DNA of 64,000 bases from Leishmania donovani. Taxonomy: Eukaryota; Euglenozoa; Kinetoplastea; Trypanosomatida; Trypanosomatidae. Made by a program: the position numbers and the translations under genes. Below, piece after piece: positions 41,002 to 51,090 of the stretch. The notes beneath the pieces are model-generated. The model ran no database searches, had not been told where the DNA came from, and was given only the letters and a program-made list of their open reading frames with translations. The stretch is from the NCBI RefSeq assembly GCF_000227135.1, contig NC_018234.1:328986-392985 (forward strand), given 5' to 3'. Each line of letters begins with the position of its first letter. The stretch's first letter is position 1.

Positions 41002-42699
41002 ATGCGCCTGCCATCGCTGCCCTTCCGGACATGTCTCACCCCCTCGGCTGCGACCACCATGACGGCGAGAACTGGGTACCACCTCAAGCGGGCATCGTGC
41101 GCCGCTGCGGTGTTCTTCCACTCGAGCCACCGCTGCTGCGCTGCTGTCGGCGCTGCCTCTCTGTGTCGGGTTTCTCTCCCTTGCCACCCACTGCTGCTGC
41201 TGATGGCGATGCACAGTGACGCGGCGACGATCTCGCCGGCGGTAGCTAGCCCTCAGCGTCTGCGTGGGCACACCACCTCCGCGCGCGTCTCACGGTCGTT
41301 GCCACCGCTATCCTTGACCTCGTCGCTGTCTCACGCCTCCTCGTCGTCCGCTCACCGCTGCCCCCCCATCGAGGCATTCACGGCGAGTGGCGGTCACTCC
41401 GCCATGGCGGCGTGTTGCATGGCGCGCCGCCACGCCTCGACTGGTCGCCGCCCCACCTTCACCGAAATCGCAGAGGCGCTACAGGTGCTGGAGGTTAGCA
41501 TCGACGTGGACCCGAAGGCGCTCAAGAAGAGGTACCGCGAACTTGTAAAGAAGAACCACCCTGACGCTGGTGGGGAGGAGGCGACGATGGCCCGCGTCAC
41601 TGTCGCCTACGAGCGCCTCAGCGAGCTCACGAATCGGGAGAGGGAAGAGTTTAAGCTGCAGAAGAAGATGTTTCACAGCGGCAGCGGTGCGTCTTCGGCA
41701 GCATCGCGGCGCTACCGTCCCAGCCCACCGGGCGGCTTCGGGTACGCGGCTCCAGACGAACCGTTCCAGGCACAGGCGGCGAACATGTACGGGCAGTATT
41801 ATCAGCAAGATGCCAACAACGCCTACCACCGGGCACACGACAAAGGGCACAACGGCTACTGGAACCACTTCCACAACCGCGGCGGCTCCGGTGGCTTCGC
41901 CGAGAACCCCTTCACTTCCAGAAGTCCGTTCAGCATGTACGCGCAGGCACAGCGCGCCCGCTTCATGCCGCCTGGATCGCTGCTCATCCAAGGGTTGGTT
42001 GTCTACCTTGTCTTGTCCACCATGTTCCTCTTCGCTTATCGGTCGTACCGCGACTGGCGGCACGATGACGGCTGGCGCATGTCGGAGAGCCTGGCGCGAC
42101 ATGAGCAGATGGAAGAGCTGCACCGCATTCGACAAGAGATGAACGAACGCGCGCGCGCCATGCAGCACCTCGACGACGAAGACGCGACCGCCGCGTCGTA
42201 CCGCAGTCGGCAGTACGTCGGGGAGTCGCCCACGGCTCGCGCGTACGAGTACGCCCGTCAGCGCCGGATTCAAATGATGCAGGAGCAGCAAGAGACTGCC
42301 GCGAACCTGCCGGAGCTGCGCGGGTGGCCTAGGATCGGGGAAGACAAGGGGCGCATCATCAAGCGTGCGCAGGACCCGTCTGGCATTGTATTCTTCGAGC
42401 CTCGCAAGGAGGACAGCCGGCGCCGCCAGATCGAGAATCATCGCAGGGGCAGCGGCTTTACGCGCGCCTCTTCGAATGAGTCGCCGCCGCCACAGCTGAA
42501 CGAGGCTGCTCAAGTTCCTCTGTGTGACGCGGCGACTGCGGCGGCGGCGACTGCATCGTCGCTTGCCGCAGACAGCAGCGCCCCGCTACCACCCGAAGCG
42601 AACGTCAGCTCAGTTGTGGTGAAGCCGGTGGGTAGTGAGCAGGAGGCGCAGGTCGTCATGCGCGGCATCTTCGGTGATCTTCGCAAGATCATCTCGTAA
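41002..42699 (+). CDS. J-domain membrane protein, probably mitochondrial (3 of 3)
   Basis: 565 residues. A long Arg/Ser/His/Ala-rich N-terminus, suited to mitochondrial import, precedes the J domain at about residues 154-222: TFTEIAEALQVLEV, then DPKALKKRYRELVKKNHPDAG, with HPD at 186-188, and a helix ending NREREEF. A Gly/Tyr/Asn/His-rich linker (about 225-310) stands where class II J-proteins have a Gly/Phe region. One membrane segment, LLIQGLVVYLVLSTMFLFAY (about 328-347), is followed by a charged coiled region (SLARHEQMEELHRIRQEMNE). The C-terminal part is Ala-rich and disordered. Later in-frame ATGs (41059, 41404) exist, so the exact start is uncertain. It probably anchors an Hsp70 at an inner mitochondrial membrane, in the manner of import-motor J-proteins; this is inference. 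Confidence 0.85.
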   Translation: MRLPSLPFRTCLTPSAATTMTARTGYHLKRASCAAAVFFHSSHRCCAAVGAASLCRVSLPCHPLLLLMAMHSDAATISPAVASPQRLRGHTTSARVSRSLPPLSLTSSLSHASSSSAHRCPPIEAFTASGGHSAMAACCMARRHASTGRRPTFTEIAEALQVLEVSIDVDPKALKKRYRELVKKNHPDAGGEEATMARVTVAYERLSELTNREREEFKLQKKMFHSGSGASSAASRRYRPSPPGGFGYAAPDEPFQAQAANMYGQYYQQDANNAYHRAHDKGHNGYWNHFHNRGGSGGFAENPFTSRSPFSMYAQAQRARFMPPGSLLIQGLVVYLVLSTMFLFAYRSYRDWRHDDGWRMSESLARHEQMEELHRIRQEMNERARAMQHLDDEDATAASYRSRQYVGESPTARAYEYARQRRIQMMQEQQETAANLPELRGWPRIGEDKGRIIKRAQDPSGIVFFEPRKEDSRRRQIENHRRGSGFTRASSNESPPPQLNEAAQVPLCDAATAAAATASSLAADSSAPLPPEANVSSVVVKPVGSEQEAQVVMRGIFGDLRKIIS

Positions 42700-43354
42700 A
42701 GAACAGGCACGTTCGTTTGCACCTCCCTTTTTCGATGCCGCGGCTGTGTGCACACGTGTGAGCCTGCGTTGTGGCTGATCATGATTTCTTTGATGCTGTT
42801 GTTGATTGATCTACGTGCGTCGTGATGCCGTGGCACCATGCCCCTCTGTCTCCTTCCCTCTGTGCATAGGCGCGCACCAGGGCGGCAACAACGGGGCGTT
42901 CTCTGCATATGTGTGTGTGTGTGACTCCCGCCGGTTGCGCATGCACGTGTGCGTGTGCACGGAGCACCCTCAGCGGGCTACCACGGCTGCCGGTACGTCC
43001 ACGGACTCTCGCACCTCTCTCGCCCGCGTCTTCTTCTTCGCTTCGCCGCCATGCGTGCGTGTGTGCAGTCCACGGCTTTCGGTTGTGATGGCGCATTCTT
43101 CGACAGTGGTGTTCTTCGTCCAAAGGGCATCTTCTCCTCCCCTAAAGTCTTCCTCGTCCTCACCGCTGTTCTTGTCGCTCACTTTCGCTCGGCTGTCGTA
43201 CTCCCCCCGCGCTCACCCACAGCGCGCATCTGCCTGCGCCTCCGTTGGCGTCCTGCGGCAGGGTTGCGCCTGGCAGCATATGCTTTCTTACTTCGTGATC
43301 TGTTCGTGTATACGTACACACCTCTCCCCCTTCCTCCCTCTCCACAAATCGACC

Positions 43355-43414
<60 letters not shown>

Positions 43415-43513
43415 NNNNNNNNNNNNNNNNNNNNNNNNNNNNNNNNNNNNNNNNNNNNNNNNNNNNNNNNNNNNNNNNNNNNNNNNNNNNNNNNNNNNNN
43501 NNNNNNNNNNNNN

Positions 43514-43573
<60 letters not shown>

Positions 43574-43628
43574 TTCTTACGGACGCGATCAGTGCGCTGG
43601 AGCGCAACATACGCACTGTGCACTGACG
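42700..43628. other. spacer with long CA microsatellite and gap
   Basis: 3' UTR of the third J-domain gene and 5' flank of the next. Pyrimidine tract at about 43323-43350 precedes a long CA repeat that is broken by unknown bases. No gene seen. Confidence 0.6.
43355..43570. repeat. long CA dinucleotide repeat containing an assembly gap
   Basis: CA repeats run from about 43355 to 43413 and from 43514 to 43570, with N at 43415-43513 between them. The true repeat length is unknown. It lies about 60 bases upstream of the ATG at 43629, so it is likely to be in or near the splice-acceptor region of that gene. Confidence 0.9.
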
Positions 43629-44606
43629 ATGTCTTCACCATCTTCCAGCTTGCCTGCCGCCGCGTCCTTGCCAGCAACGCACGCCACTTCACCAGGTGCC
43701 TTGTCCTCTGCGGTAGTATCATCTCCAGCGCCCATGTGCACGCATTTTCCGCTGCCGCCGCCGCCGCCGGAGGGGCAACAGGCGAATAACCGAAGTCTCA
43801 GCAATGACACGCACGCTGGTCAGATGGTGCGGGAGCAGCAGCAGATGATTGAGCAGCTCATGAGCACCGGGCTCGTGCAGGCGGCGGACCTCCTCGACTT
43901 CGGCTTCAGCACCGCGGAGCTCCGCGCCGCCGGGCTGCACCTTCCACCGCCGCACCACCGCGCTGGCGAGCAGGCCAAGGGTGTCCTGGAAGCTGCACAA
44001 GCCGAGTGGATGGCAGATGACCACGGTGAGGCTTGTCGCCGCCGCGGGGTGCCTCGGAAGCGCGCTTGGTGCGACGACGCAGCACAGGCACGACCGCAGA
44101 AGAACGAGCGCGCGACACCATCGCCTGCTATTAGTGGCGCTGCCGAAACCGCGCTGTCTGCTGCGGAAACGACCAGAGAGCCGCAGACGCTCGCAAAGTC
44201 TGTGGCGACGCCTGCCTTGCTGTCGGAGGAGACGCGTGCACGGAGCCTGCACGCCGCGAAGCTCGTGGAGCAGACGCAGAGCCTGCGGCGGCACCGCGGT
44301 GCTCAGGAGTGTGCTCGGTGGCTGTGCTACGACGATACAGACGACGAGGAGGTGTCCAGCACCGCATCAACAGGGACGTCCTCGGGGGAGGCAACCTCAG
44401 CGCTCGCCTCGATGGCGCGGGCGGCGGAAACGCTGCCGAAGGCGCGCTGCAACACGGCCCTCGCCTTCAGCGGACTGGACGTAGCGGTCGTGAAGGAGAT
44501 TGCGCAGCGACTGCAGGAAGAGAGCGGCCGCGACGCCTCCGTTGAGAGCCGCCGCACACGCGAGTACCTCGAGTCCCGTGAGAATGGCAATACCCCCTAC
44601 ATGTAA
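43629..44606 (+). CDS. conserved-looking protein of unknown function
   Basis: 325 residues; I do not recognise the family. A Ser/Ala/Pro-rich N-terminus with a Pro6 run (about 43-48) is followed by a hydrophilic helix, QMVREQQQMIEQLMSTGLVQAADLL, that could be a short coiled coil, and a compact stretch DFGFSTAELRAAGLHLPPPH. The middle is rich in Arg, Ala and Glu. An acidic stretch DDTDDEEVSS (about 237-246) precedes a second possible helix, VAVVKEIAQRLQEESGRD, near the C-terminus. No signal peptide or membrane segment is present. Codon choice is strongly GC3-biased like its neighbours and the frame is intact, which supports a real gene. The ATG is the first after the CA repeat. Confidence 0.65.
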   Translation: MSSPSSSLPAAASLPATHATSPGALSSAVVSSPAPMCTHFPLPPPPPEGQQANNRSLSNDTHAGQMVREQQQMIEQLMSTGLVQAADLLDFGFSTAELRAAGLHLPPPHHRAGEQAKGVLEAAQAEWMADDHGEACRRRGVPRKRAWCDDAAQARPQKNERATPSPAISGAAETALSAAETTREPQTLAKSVATPALLSEETRARSLHAAKLVEQTQSLRRHRGAQECARWLCYDDTDDEEVSSTASTGTSSGEATSALASMARAAETLPKARCNTALAFSGLDVAVVKEIAQRLQEESGRDASVESRRTREYLESRENGNTPYM

Positions 44607-46131
44607 AGCCGAGCTAAATGCAGAGTGTATGCACCGCGTTCGAGGGATGCACACACTAACATACGCACGCCGAGGTGCATGGGTGGCGGCATGTGCGTGC
44701 GCGCGAGTTTCTAACGATGCACTGGACCATCGTTTCCTTCCTTCTTTTGGTTTTTGCTTTGAACCGCGCATTCTCACCCTGCCCCTCCTCTTCCTCGGCC
44801 TCGCACCGTCGTGCTGCTGCGTTAATTCCCAGCCGGAACATAGATTCGCTTGCTCGTCTCCCGCCTCATCCCTCCTCAGCACACGCACACGGCCTTGCTA
44901 CGTGGCGCTGACGACGAGGGGTGGAGAAAGTAGGCGCCAAGACGCGCACGCAAGTATAGAGAGGCGTAGGCGTGGGGCGCACGTGCGGGTGAGCCGTCGC
45001 AGACGCGCACACACCCGGTGATATACTGCACAGATGATAACTGGGACGCTAGCACGCACGACCGACTTCGATAGAGCCCCTCGCCCCCTCGCATCCCTAA
45101 CACGAGGTACCGACTTGTTCGCCTGCTCCACCACCGTTCTTTGGAGGGGGTGGGGTGGGAAGGGCAGCATGGCCATAGAAGACCGTACCCGTGCGCTCAT
45201 ACACATGGCCCACGCAGACACTCGTACACCTAGCCACTGCACATGCCCACGGGCGCCTTCTGCTTCCTTTCTCATCACGACCTTCGTCGTCTTTCCTTCG
45301 TGCGTGTGCGCATGTCTCGTATGGTCGCTTGCGGATCGGCGCGGCATGGCAGTCTCTCTGTCTCTTTCTTTTCGTATGGGCGTAGGTGTATGTGTACGCT
45401 GCGCGGTGCTCACGAGCGCGCGAACCCCAACGAGTAACCGCTTCGGCGTCGCACATCGCAGTGCATTCCGCGTGACGCAGCATCCGCCTCCCTCTCCTTC
45501 CGTTGGCACGCTCTAGGTCAGTCGACGAAGAACACCCGAAGGACATTGCACCGGTATCCTCAGCACACCATGTGATGACTCCTCCCTGCCTCACAGACTG
45601 CCAGTGCTCTTCCTGCTCGCCAATAGACATCTGCTCTGCATCATTCTTTTCCTTTCTTTCCGCACCATCACCAACGCGGCGATGTGCCCCCCTCCCTCTT
45701 GCTCTCCTCCCTCCCTCTCTCCTCTCTTCCACCCTACACCCCTCCCCTCCACTCACACACACGCATGCTAACATACGCAAGAGCTTCGTTACGTAGGCCG
45801 TAGCCGTATCTCTTTCTCGGTCTGTCTGTGGCCCGCGCCTCGTCGAATCGTTTTCCGTTTTGTATCGCTCATTGCGTAGCACTTGTATCGACCCACCGTT
45901 CACCTTCTCTCTCCTCTCTCTCCTCCCTCCCTCCCTCTCGGCAGCTCGTGAGCGTCGACACGCGTTGCCGTGCCCGCGCAAGTGTTTGTGTGTGTGTGTG
46001 TGTGTGTGCATGCCACGCCCGCACTGTGTTCCTGTTACTTGATACTAGTGCTTTCTGTCGCTGCCGTTATTCTTCCTCGCTTTCTTTTTCTCTTGTTCCC
46101 TCTGTTGGCCTCTTCTCCCTTTTCAAGAGAC
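44607..46131. other. spacer before the fumarate-reductase-like gene
   Basis: No gene supported. Pyrimidine-rich segments are at 45640-45745 and 45902-45940; a GT run lies at 45986-46008. Open frames on both strands lack recognisable domains. Confidence 0.5.
45902..45944 (+). promoter_or_regulatory. trans-splice acceptor for the fumarate-reductase-like gene
   Basis: An almost unbroken pyrimidine tract (about 45902-45939) is followed directly by GGCAG, with AG at 45943-45944. This would give a 5' UTR of about 187 bases before the ATG at 46132. AGs nearer the ATG (46047-46048, 46126-46127) also follow pyrimidine tracts, so the site is likely but not certain. Confidence 0.5.
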
Positions 46132-48147
46132 ATGCCGCCGTCTCAGCCTCCGATCGAGGGCGGTGCCAACCGCATCATCATCGTTGGCGGCGGCCTCGCC
46201 GGCGTCTGCGCAGCGCACTCAATTTTGCAGCACGGTGGCAGCGTACTGCTGCTCGACAAGTCCGCGTTTCTCGGCGGTAACAGCACCAAGGCGTCTAGTG
46301 GGATCGCCGGCACGCCGACGCAGGCGCAGATCGACTCCGGCGTGCTCGATGGCGTGAAGCTGTTCACGGAGGACACAAACCGCAGCTTTCATGGCGTGCA
46401 AGCGGGCGAGAAGCCCGGCCCCGTCTCGCCACTCGTGTCGGAGATGGCGCGTCTGTCCGGTCCGTCGCTGGACTGGCTTGTCCGATACTTCAACTGCGAC
46501 TTGTCGAAGCTCGGCTTCATGGGCGGCCATAGCCGTCCCCGCACCCACCGCGGCAAGGAGAGGTTCCCTGGCATGGCTATCACGTACGCGCTGATCAGTG
46601 CGCTGGAGGCGGTGCAGAAGGTAGACCCCGCAAGGGCCCGCATCTTGACGAAGGCACGGGTGGTGCGCCTAGTGCGCCACCCGCTGGATGGACCGGTCAC
46701 CGGTGTCGTCTTTCAGGACCGCGAAGGTAACCAGCATATGGAGCGGGGTGCCGTGGTGATCGCGACCGGCGGCTTTGCGGCAGACTTCGCCCAGGACGAC
46801 TCGTCGCTCATCGCCCGGTTTGCCCCGCAGCTGACCAAGTTTTCCACGACGAACGCCGATCACGCGACCGGCGACGGCATCAAGATCGCTGAGCAAGCTG
46901 GCGCCGGTCTTGTCGATATGGACCGCATTCAGGTGCACCCGTCCGGCCTCGTCGACCCGCGCGACCCTAACAACCACGTCAAGTTCCTGTGCGCCGAGGC
47001 GACGCGCGGAGCCGGTGGCATCGTGGTCGACAGGCACGGGCAGCGCTTCGTGGACGAGCTGGCGCGCCGCGATCAGGTCAGCGCCGCCATGCTGAAGCAC
47101 GACGGCGCCAGCCCCTTTTATCTTCTGCTGAACGAGAAGAGCGCCAGGGAAATGGAGTGGCACTGCAAGCACTACGTGGGCCGTGGCCTCATGAAGCGCT
47201 ACGCCAGTGGCCACGAGTTCTGTAAGGCTACCAGGATAAAGACCGAGGCCCTGGCGGCGACGTATGCGCAGTACAAGAAGGATGCCGCGGTCAACGCCGC
47301 CTCGCGCGGTGCCGACTCCGGCGCCGCAGGAGCCGCGAAGCGAGGCTTTTTTTCCTCTCTCTTTGGCCTTGGCGAGAAGCGAGTGGCGGCGGGCACTGCG
47401 GTAGCCAAGGACAGCAGCCGCGGCACCCCCGACCAGTTTGGCAAGACGGTATTCCGCAACGTGGACGCCTTCAGCATGGAGGGCCCGCTCTACGTCGCGT
47501 GGATCGCGCCTGTTGTGCACTACACGATGGGTGGCTTGCACGTCAACGAGCGCGCCGAGGTGCTAGACGCGAAGACGAAGAAGCCGATTCCTGGCCTGTA
47601 CTGCGCCGGCGAGGCCGCTGGCGGCGTGCACGGCAAGAACCGGCTCGGCGGCAACTCGCTGCTGGACTGTGTCGTGTACGGCCGCGTGGCTGGCGAGGCG
47701 GCGACCAAGTACCTATTCGCCACATACATGGGGCCCTTCTCGAACAACCGCCTGAACACAATCTACTCGCACCTCGCCATCGAGGACCTGCCGCTGGTTC
47801 CGAAGGCAGCCGCCCCCGCCAAGCCGGCAGAGGCGCCAGCCGACAGCAAGGAAGCTTCTGCTTGCAGCGACGCTTCCCCGGCGACCGCCGTGGATGGGGA
47901 GAGCAAGGGCTTGAAGCGCTACACTCGCGCGGAGGTGGCGAAGCACAACAAGGAGTCGGACTGCTGGTGCATCGTGCGCGGCCTGGTGCTGAATCTGACT
48001 GAATTCCTGCCGGATCACCCAGGCGGCAAGCAGTCGGTGCTGATGTACGCCGGCAGCGATGCGACCAAGGAGTTTGACCTGGTGCATCAGCCGGAGGTGA
48101 TCGACAAGTATACGCCGGACGCCATCATTGGTGTTGTGTCGGACTAG
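46132..48147 (+). CDS. fumarate-reductase-like flavoprotein fused to cytochrome b5
   Basis: 671 residues from the ATG at 46132 (the frame extends upstream only through a GTG). The FAD-binding motif IIIVGGGLAGVCAA (15-28) opens a soluble fumarate reductase/Osm1-like domain: FLGGNSTKASSGI, HSRPRTHRGK, VIATGGFA, DRIQVHPSGLVDPRDP, GQRFVDELARRD, HYTMGGL and GLYCAGEAAGGVHGKNRLGG, covering substrate- and FAD-contact regions. An Ala/Lys/Pro-rich linker (about 560-590) leads to a C-terminal cytochrome b5 domain (594-671), with haem-ligand His629 in LPDHPGGK and a candidate second ligand His652 in LVHQPEV. No organelle presequence or SKL end is apparent at this start. The enzyme class reduces fumarate to succinate and re-oxidises NADH or flavin; the b5 domain presumably passes electrons. 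Known trypanosomatid NADH-fumarate reductases are larger, with extra domains. Confidence 0.9.
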   Translation: MPPSQPPIEGGANRIIIVGGGLAGVCAAHSILQHGGSVLLLDKSAFLGGNSTKASSGIAGTPTQAQIDSGVLDGVKLFTEDTNRSFHGVQAGEKPGPVSPLVSEMARLSGPSLDWLVRYFNCDLSKLGFMGGHSRPRTHRGKERFPGMAITYALISALEAVQKVDPARARILTKARVVRLVRHPLDGPVTGVVFQDREGNQHMERGAVVIATGGFAADFAQDDSSLIARFAPQLTKFSTTNADHATGDGIKIAEQAGAGLVDMDRIQVHPSGLVDPRDPNNHVKFLCAEATRGAGGIVVDRHGQRFVDELARRDQVSAAMLKHDGASPFYLLLNEKSAREMEWHCKHYVGRGLMKRYASGHEFCKATRIKTEALAATYAQYKKDAAVNAASRGADSGAAGAAKRGFFSSLFGLGEKRVAAGTAVAKDSSRGTPDQFGKTVFRNVDAFSMEGPLYVAWIAPVVHYTMGGLHVNERAEVLDAKTKKPIPGLYCAGEAAGGVHGKNRLGGNSLLDCVVYGRVAGEAATKYLFATYMGPFSNNRLNTIYSHLAIEDLPLVPKAAAPAKPAEAPADSKEASACSDASPATAVDGESKGLKRYTRAEVAKHNKESDCWCIVRGLVLNLTEFLPDHPGGKQSVLMYAGSDATKEFDLVHQPEVIDKYTPDAIIGVVSD

Positions 48148-51018
48148 ACGTCAGCCCTGTCCCCTCACCTCCACATGCGTGCGAGGGGCAGGGAGAAGGA
48201 GGGAGGGAGCGAGCGACGGCGAGGTGTGTGTGTGTGTGTGTGGCACAGGTGCTCAACGAAGAGAAAGAGGCGGGCAAGGAGATGACAGGGACACCACCAC
48301 CCCGAACGCACCGTGTGTCCGCGCGCCTCCAGCACCACCGCTCCCCATGGGCCCCTCCCCCTTCTACAACGTCCCTGAATCGCTTCCAGCATGCTCTGCA
48401 TGCGTTGTGTTTTGTTTTGTGTCTGTCCCCTCCCTCTCTCCTTCCCAAGCACATGCACATCTTATACACTTAGTTCATACATTATAATATGCACATACCT
48501 ATCTATCTATATAGATGTACGCCATGCTCTTTAACGCTTCGCCGTGTGTTGTGCATCTCTCAGCAGAAGCCCCCCTCCCTTCCCCTCCCCCCATTATATC
48601 CTTATCCAGTCCTCCCTCCCTCCTTACTGCACATGGCGACATGATATAGTAACGGCCAAACGAGCCTAGAGGAGGAGGGGTGACGATCACAACGTACGAA
48701 GAAGCGAGAGGCTGAGGGGTGCTCTGCTGATAGAGACGCGGACTTGTGAACGCGTGCGCACCGGCACGCTGGCCTCCGCCTCCGCCTCCCACCCCACTCT
48801 CTTCCTCGATAGGCGCACCTGTCACCAAATTCTTACAAAACTCGGATCCCACATGCGAGTGGGGTCTATGGCATGCACGTTCTTGCTGTCGCGTGGGGAC
48901 ATCAGGTCCAACGCGTGCGCCACGGCAGCTGGCGTCCCTCCCCTCCCTCCAGGGGCGCGCCCCTTCGGTGAGCTTCGCGCTCTGTCCCTTCGCTTCGTTC
49001 GAGGTGCTCTGTTTTCGTCGTCACGTTACGAACGCCCCCGCCCTCCAAGGAGAAACGGACAAGAAGGCTAACCCATAAAACGTCGAAGCAGCAGCGGCAG
49101 CCGCCCGCACAAGTGCGGCGCATCCAGACACGCACCCACTCACCAGAGGGCACGTCAAGAGATTCTGGGGTTGAGCGAGTGCGTTGACGTGCACGTGTGT
49201 AGGCGGGCCAGGTGCTTCGCGTTGTCTTGCTTGGTCTTGTTCTTTCCGCCTTTTCCTACTCCTTGTGCCACTTTTCTGGAGCGTGCGTGCCTATCCTTGT
49301 TCTTTTCCCGCCATCCTAGGGAGTCGAGCCGTAGGGAGGCCTGCGCGGTTCTAAATGTGTGGGGCGATGCCTTTTCATCAGCCGGGTCTCTCGACGGCAC
49401 CAGAGGAGTTCGAGGAGAAGCGACTCGATGTGCACTGTCCCACTCCCCCACCTGTGTTGCTTATACATATATGTGTGTTCCCTCATGCATGTTTTTGTCT
49501 AAGGCACAAGTGTGCAGAGGGGAGAGCGTGCTGCAAAACTTGTAAGCGGAACTCTATCGACGATCAGACACAGCGGATCACGGATGAACACACACACGTG
49601 GAGGAGGCAGACGATGCCCGGGCCGAAGACGAGACATGGAATTGTTCGTGCGCGGTACCACATACGTGCGCCCATGAATAGCACTGGAAGTCTCTCCTGC
49701 TCCCCCCTCCTTCCCCTCTTTTTTTTTAATGCCTTTGTGCAGGCCGCACATGTGCGCGCGCAGTGTTGAAGCCCTGCCGGCCCTCCCTCTCCCTCCCCAC
49801 CACATCTTTCATCCCCTTCACGGCGTTTGCCGAACAATGAAGCTTTACGCGAGCAGAGTGCGTGCGCTCGTTTCTGACAAGGGGGGAGGGAGGAGCTTGA
49901 TCAGCTGCGCCTCCCAACTGCACGAGGAGGCGGCCACCACCCACACGGAGAGACGTTTATGCTTTACACATCACAGCTCTTCCGCACCAGGGGGCACACC
50001 ACCCATGCTCGGGGGGGGGGGCGGGCTCGCCGCCCTCTACGGGAGCAGACACCGCTGTCATGGGCCAAGAAATGGCTCAGATCAAGAGGAACATGAAAGG
50101 AGCCGCCAAGCGCTTGTGCCGCCACAGAGGTCTACCGCGAAGACACAGCAACAACGGCAGTCCAAGCGGAACCGGGCGGACCGCAATGGAGGACAACGCT
50201 AGCGGCAACGGCAGCCTCCTGTTCCAGCGCGGCGACCTGCCGCGGCACCTCGGTGCAAAGGCCGGATGCTCCACACGGAGGGCTAACTGCATTGGGGGCG
50301 GTGCCAAGCGAACGGGGGAGCGCAGGAGAGGGTCACGGCACGGGGTGGCTGCAGGGCTGCTGGCGGCGGCGGTGCGGGGGTGGGGCGCGCCCGCGATAGC
50401 CGCAACGTCACCTGGGCGGTGGCAACCCTTCCTCGATATTCTTTTTTCCCTTCAGCGCTGGCCGCTGGACGGGCGGCCCTCAAGTACCGCTATGAAGAGC
50501 CGCTGCATGGATTCTACACCGGTGCTGGACCATGCACCGCTAAACATCCACTGCCCCCACGCACCGCCATCTTTTACGAAACTGACAGCCATCGGCTATG
50601 CAGTGGGCGACGGGCAACGCACACACGCAAACACGAGTCCAATCAAAATGCAGAGCTGGCAACGCCCCCCATTGGTGAGTACAACTGCTGGGGGGGGGAG
50701 GGGTGGGGCGCGGTCCGGCCCTTCGCCGCGCGCCCACGTTAACGGATGGGCGCGGCCAGCCGGGTGCGTCAGCGATCTGTGGGCTTCACGCCCTCTTCGC
50801 CTCCTCCCCCCGCGTCGCGCGGCTCCCCGGCGTTTGCGCTCTCGGTGCGTGTGTGTGTGCGGGGCGGGGGGCGCTGTCTCCGGGCCGTCTTTTTGGCGTG
50901 CTTCGCCGCCCACGCCGGGGGCCACCCCGTTTCCATGCCGAGGGCAGGCGCCCCCCCTACCCCCGCCTGGCCGATGAGCTGAGCGCTGCGTTCCCCCTTC
51001 CCGTGGGTTCGGGAAAAT
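48148..51018. other. spacer upstream of the tRNA, possible decayed coding text
   Basis: CA/GT runs, pyrimidine tracts (48560-48625, 49700-49727), TA-rich bases at 48480-48515 and a G10 run at about 50010-50020. From about 49837 to 50980 GC content rises and several overlapping open frames appear (for example + 50060-50977), but none shows a domain and they switch frame at G or C runs. This could be a long-dead gene or simply GC-rich spacer; I cannot assign it. Confidence 0.4.
51014..51017 (-). terminator. Pol III terminator of tRNA-Arg
   Basis: Four T on the - strand, starting two bases past the discriminator base of the tRNA, which is the minimal RNA polymerase III stop signal. Confidence 0.7.
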
Positions 51019-51090
51019 CATCCGTGACAGGATTCGAACCTGCAACCCTCTGATCCGTAGTCAGATGCTCTTCCATTGAGCCACACGGAC
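51019..51090 (-). tRNA. tRNA-Arg (anticodon ACG)
   Basis: The - strand folds into a full cloverleaf: acceptor GTCCGTG/CACGGAT, with a G-U pair at position 1-72; D stem GCTC/GAGC; anticodon stem TCTGA/TCAGA with loop CTACGGA, so the anticodon is ACG (51056-51058); variable loop GGGTT; and T stem GCAGG/CCTGT with loop TTCGAAT. The A box (TGGCTCAATGG) and B box (GGTTCGAATCC) are intact. No intron. The wobble A would be edited to inosine to read CGU/CGC/CGA. It runs against the direction of all protein genes here. Confidence 0.95.

Noticed and set aside
42949..43626. Open frames with long Thr-His runs around the CA repeat
   Set aside because: Translations of the CA microsatellite and the gap.
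45970..46131. N-terminal extension of the fumarate-reductase-like protein
   Set aside because: It begins at GTG, lies beyond a good splice acceptor and encodes hydrophobic text from a pyrimidine tract; the ATG at 46132 starts just before the FAD motif.
50060..50977. 305-residue + strand open frame before the tRNA
   Set aside because: No domain, mixed frames around G/C runs, biased Arg/Pro/Gly content; kept only as possible decayed text in the spacer entry.
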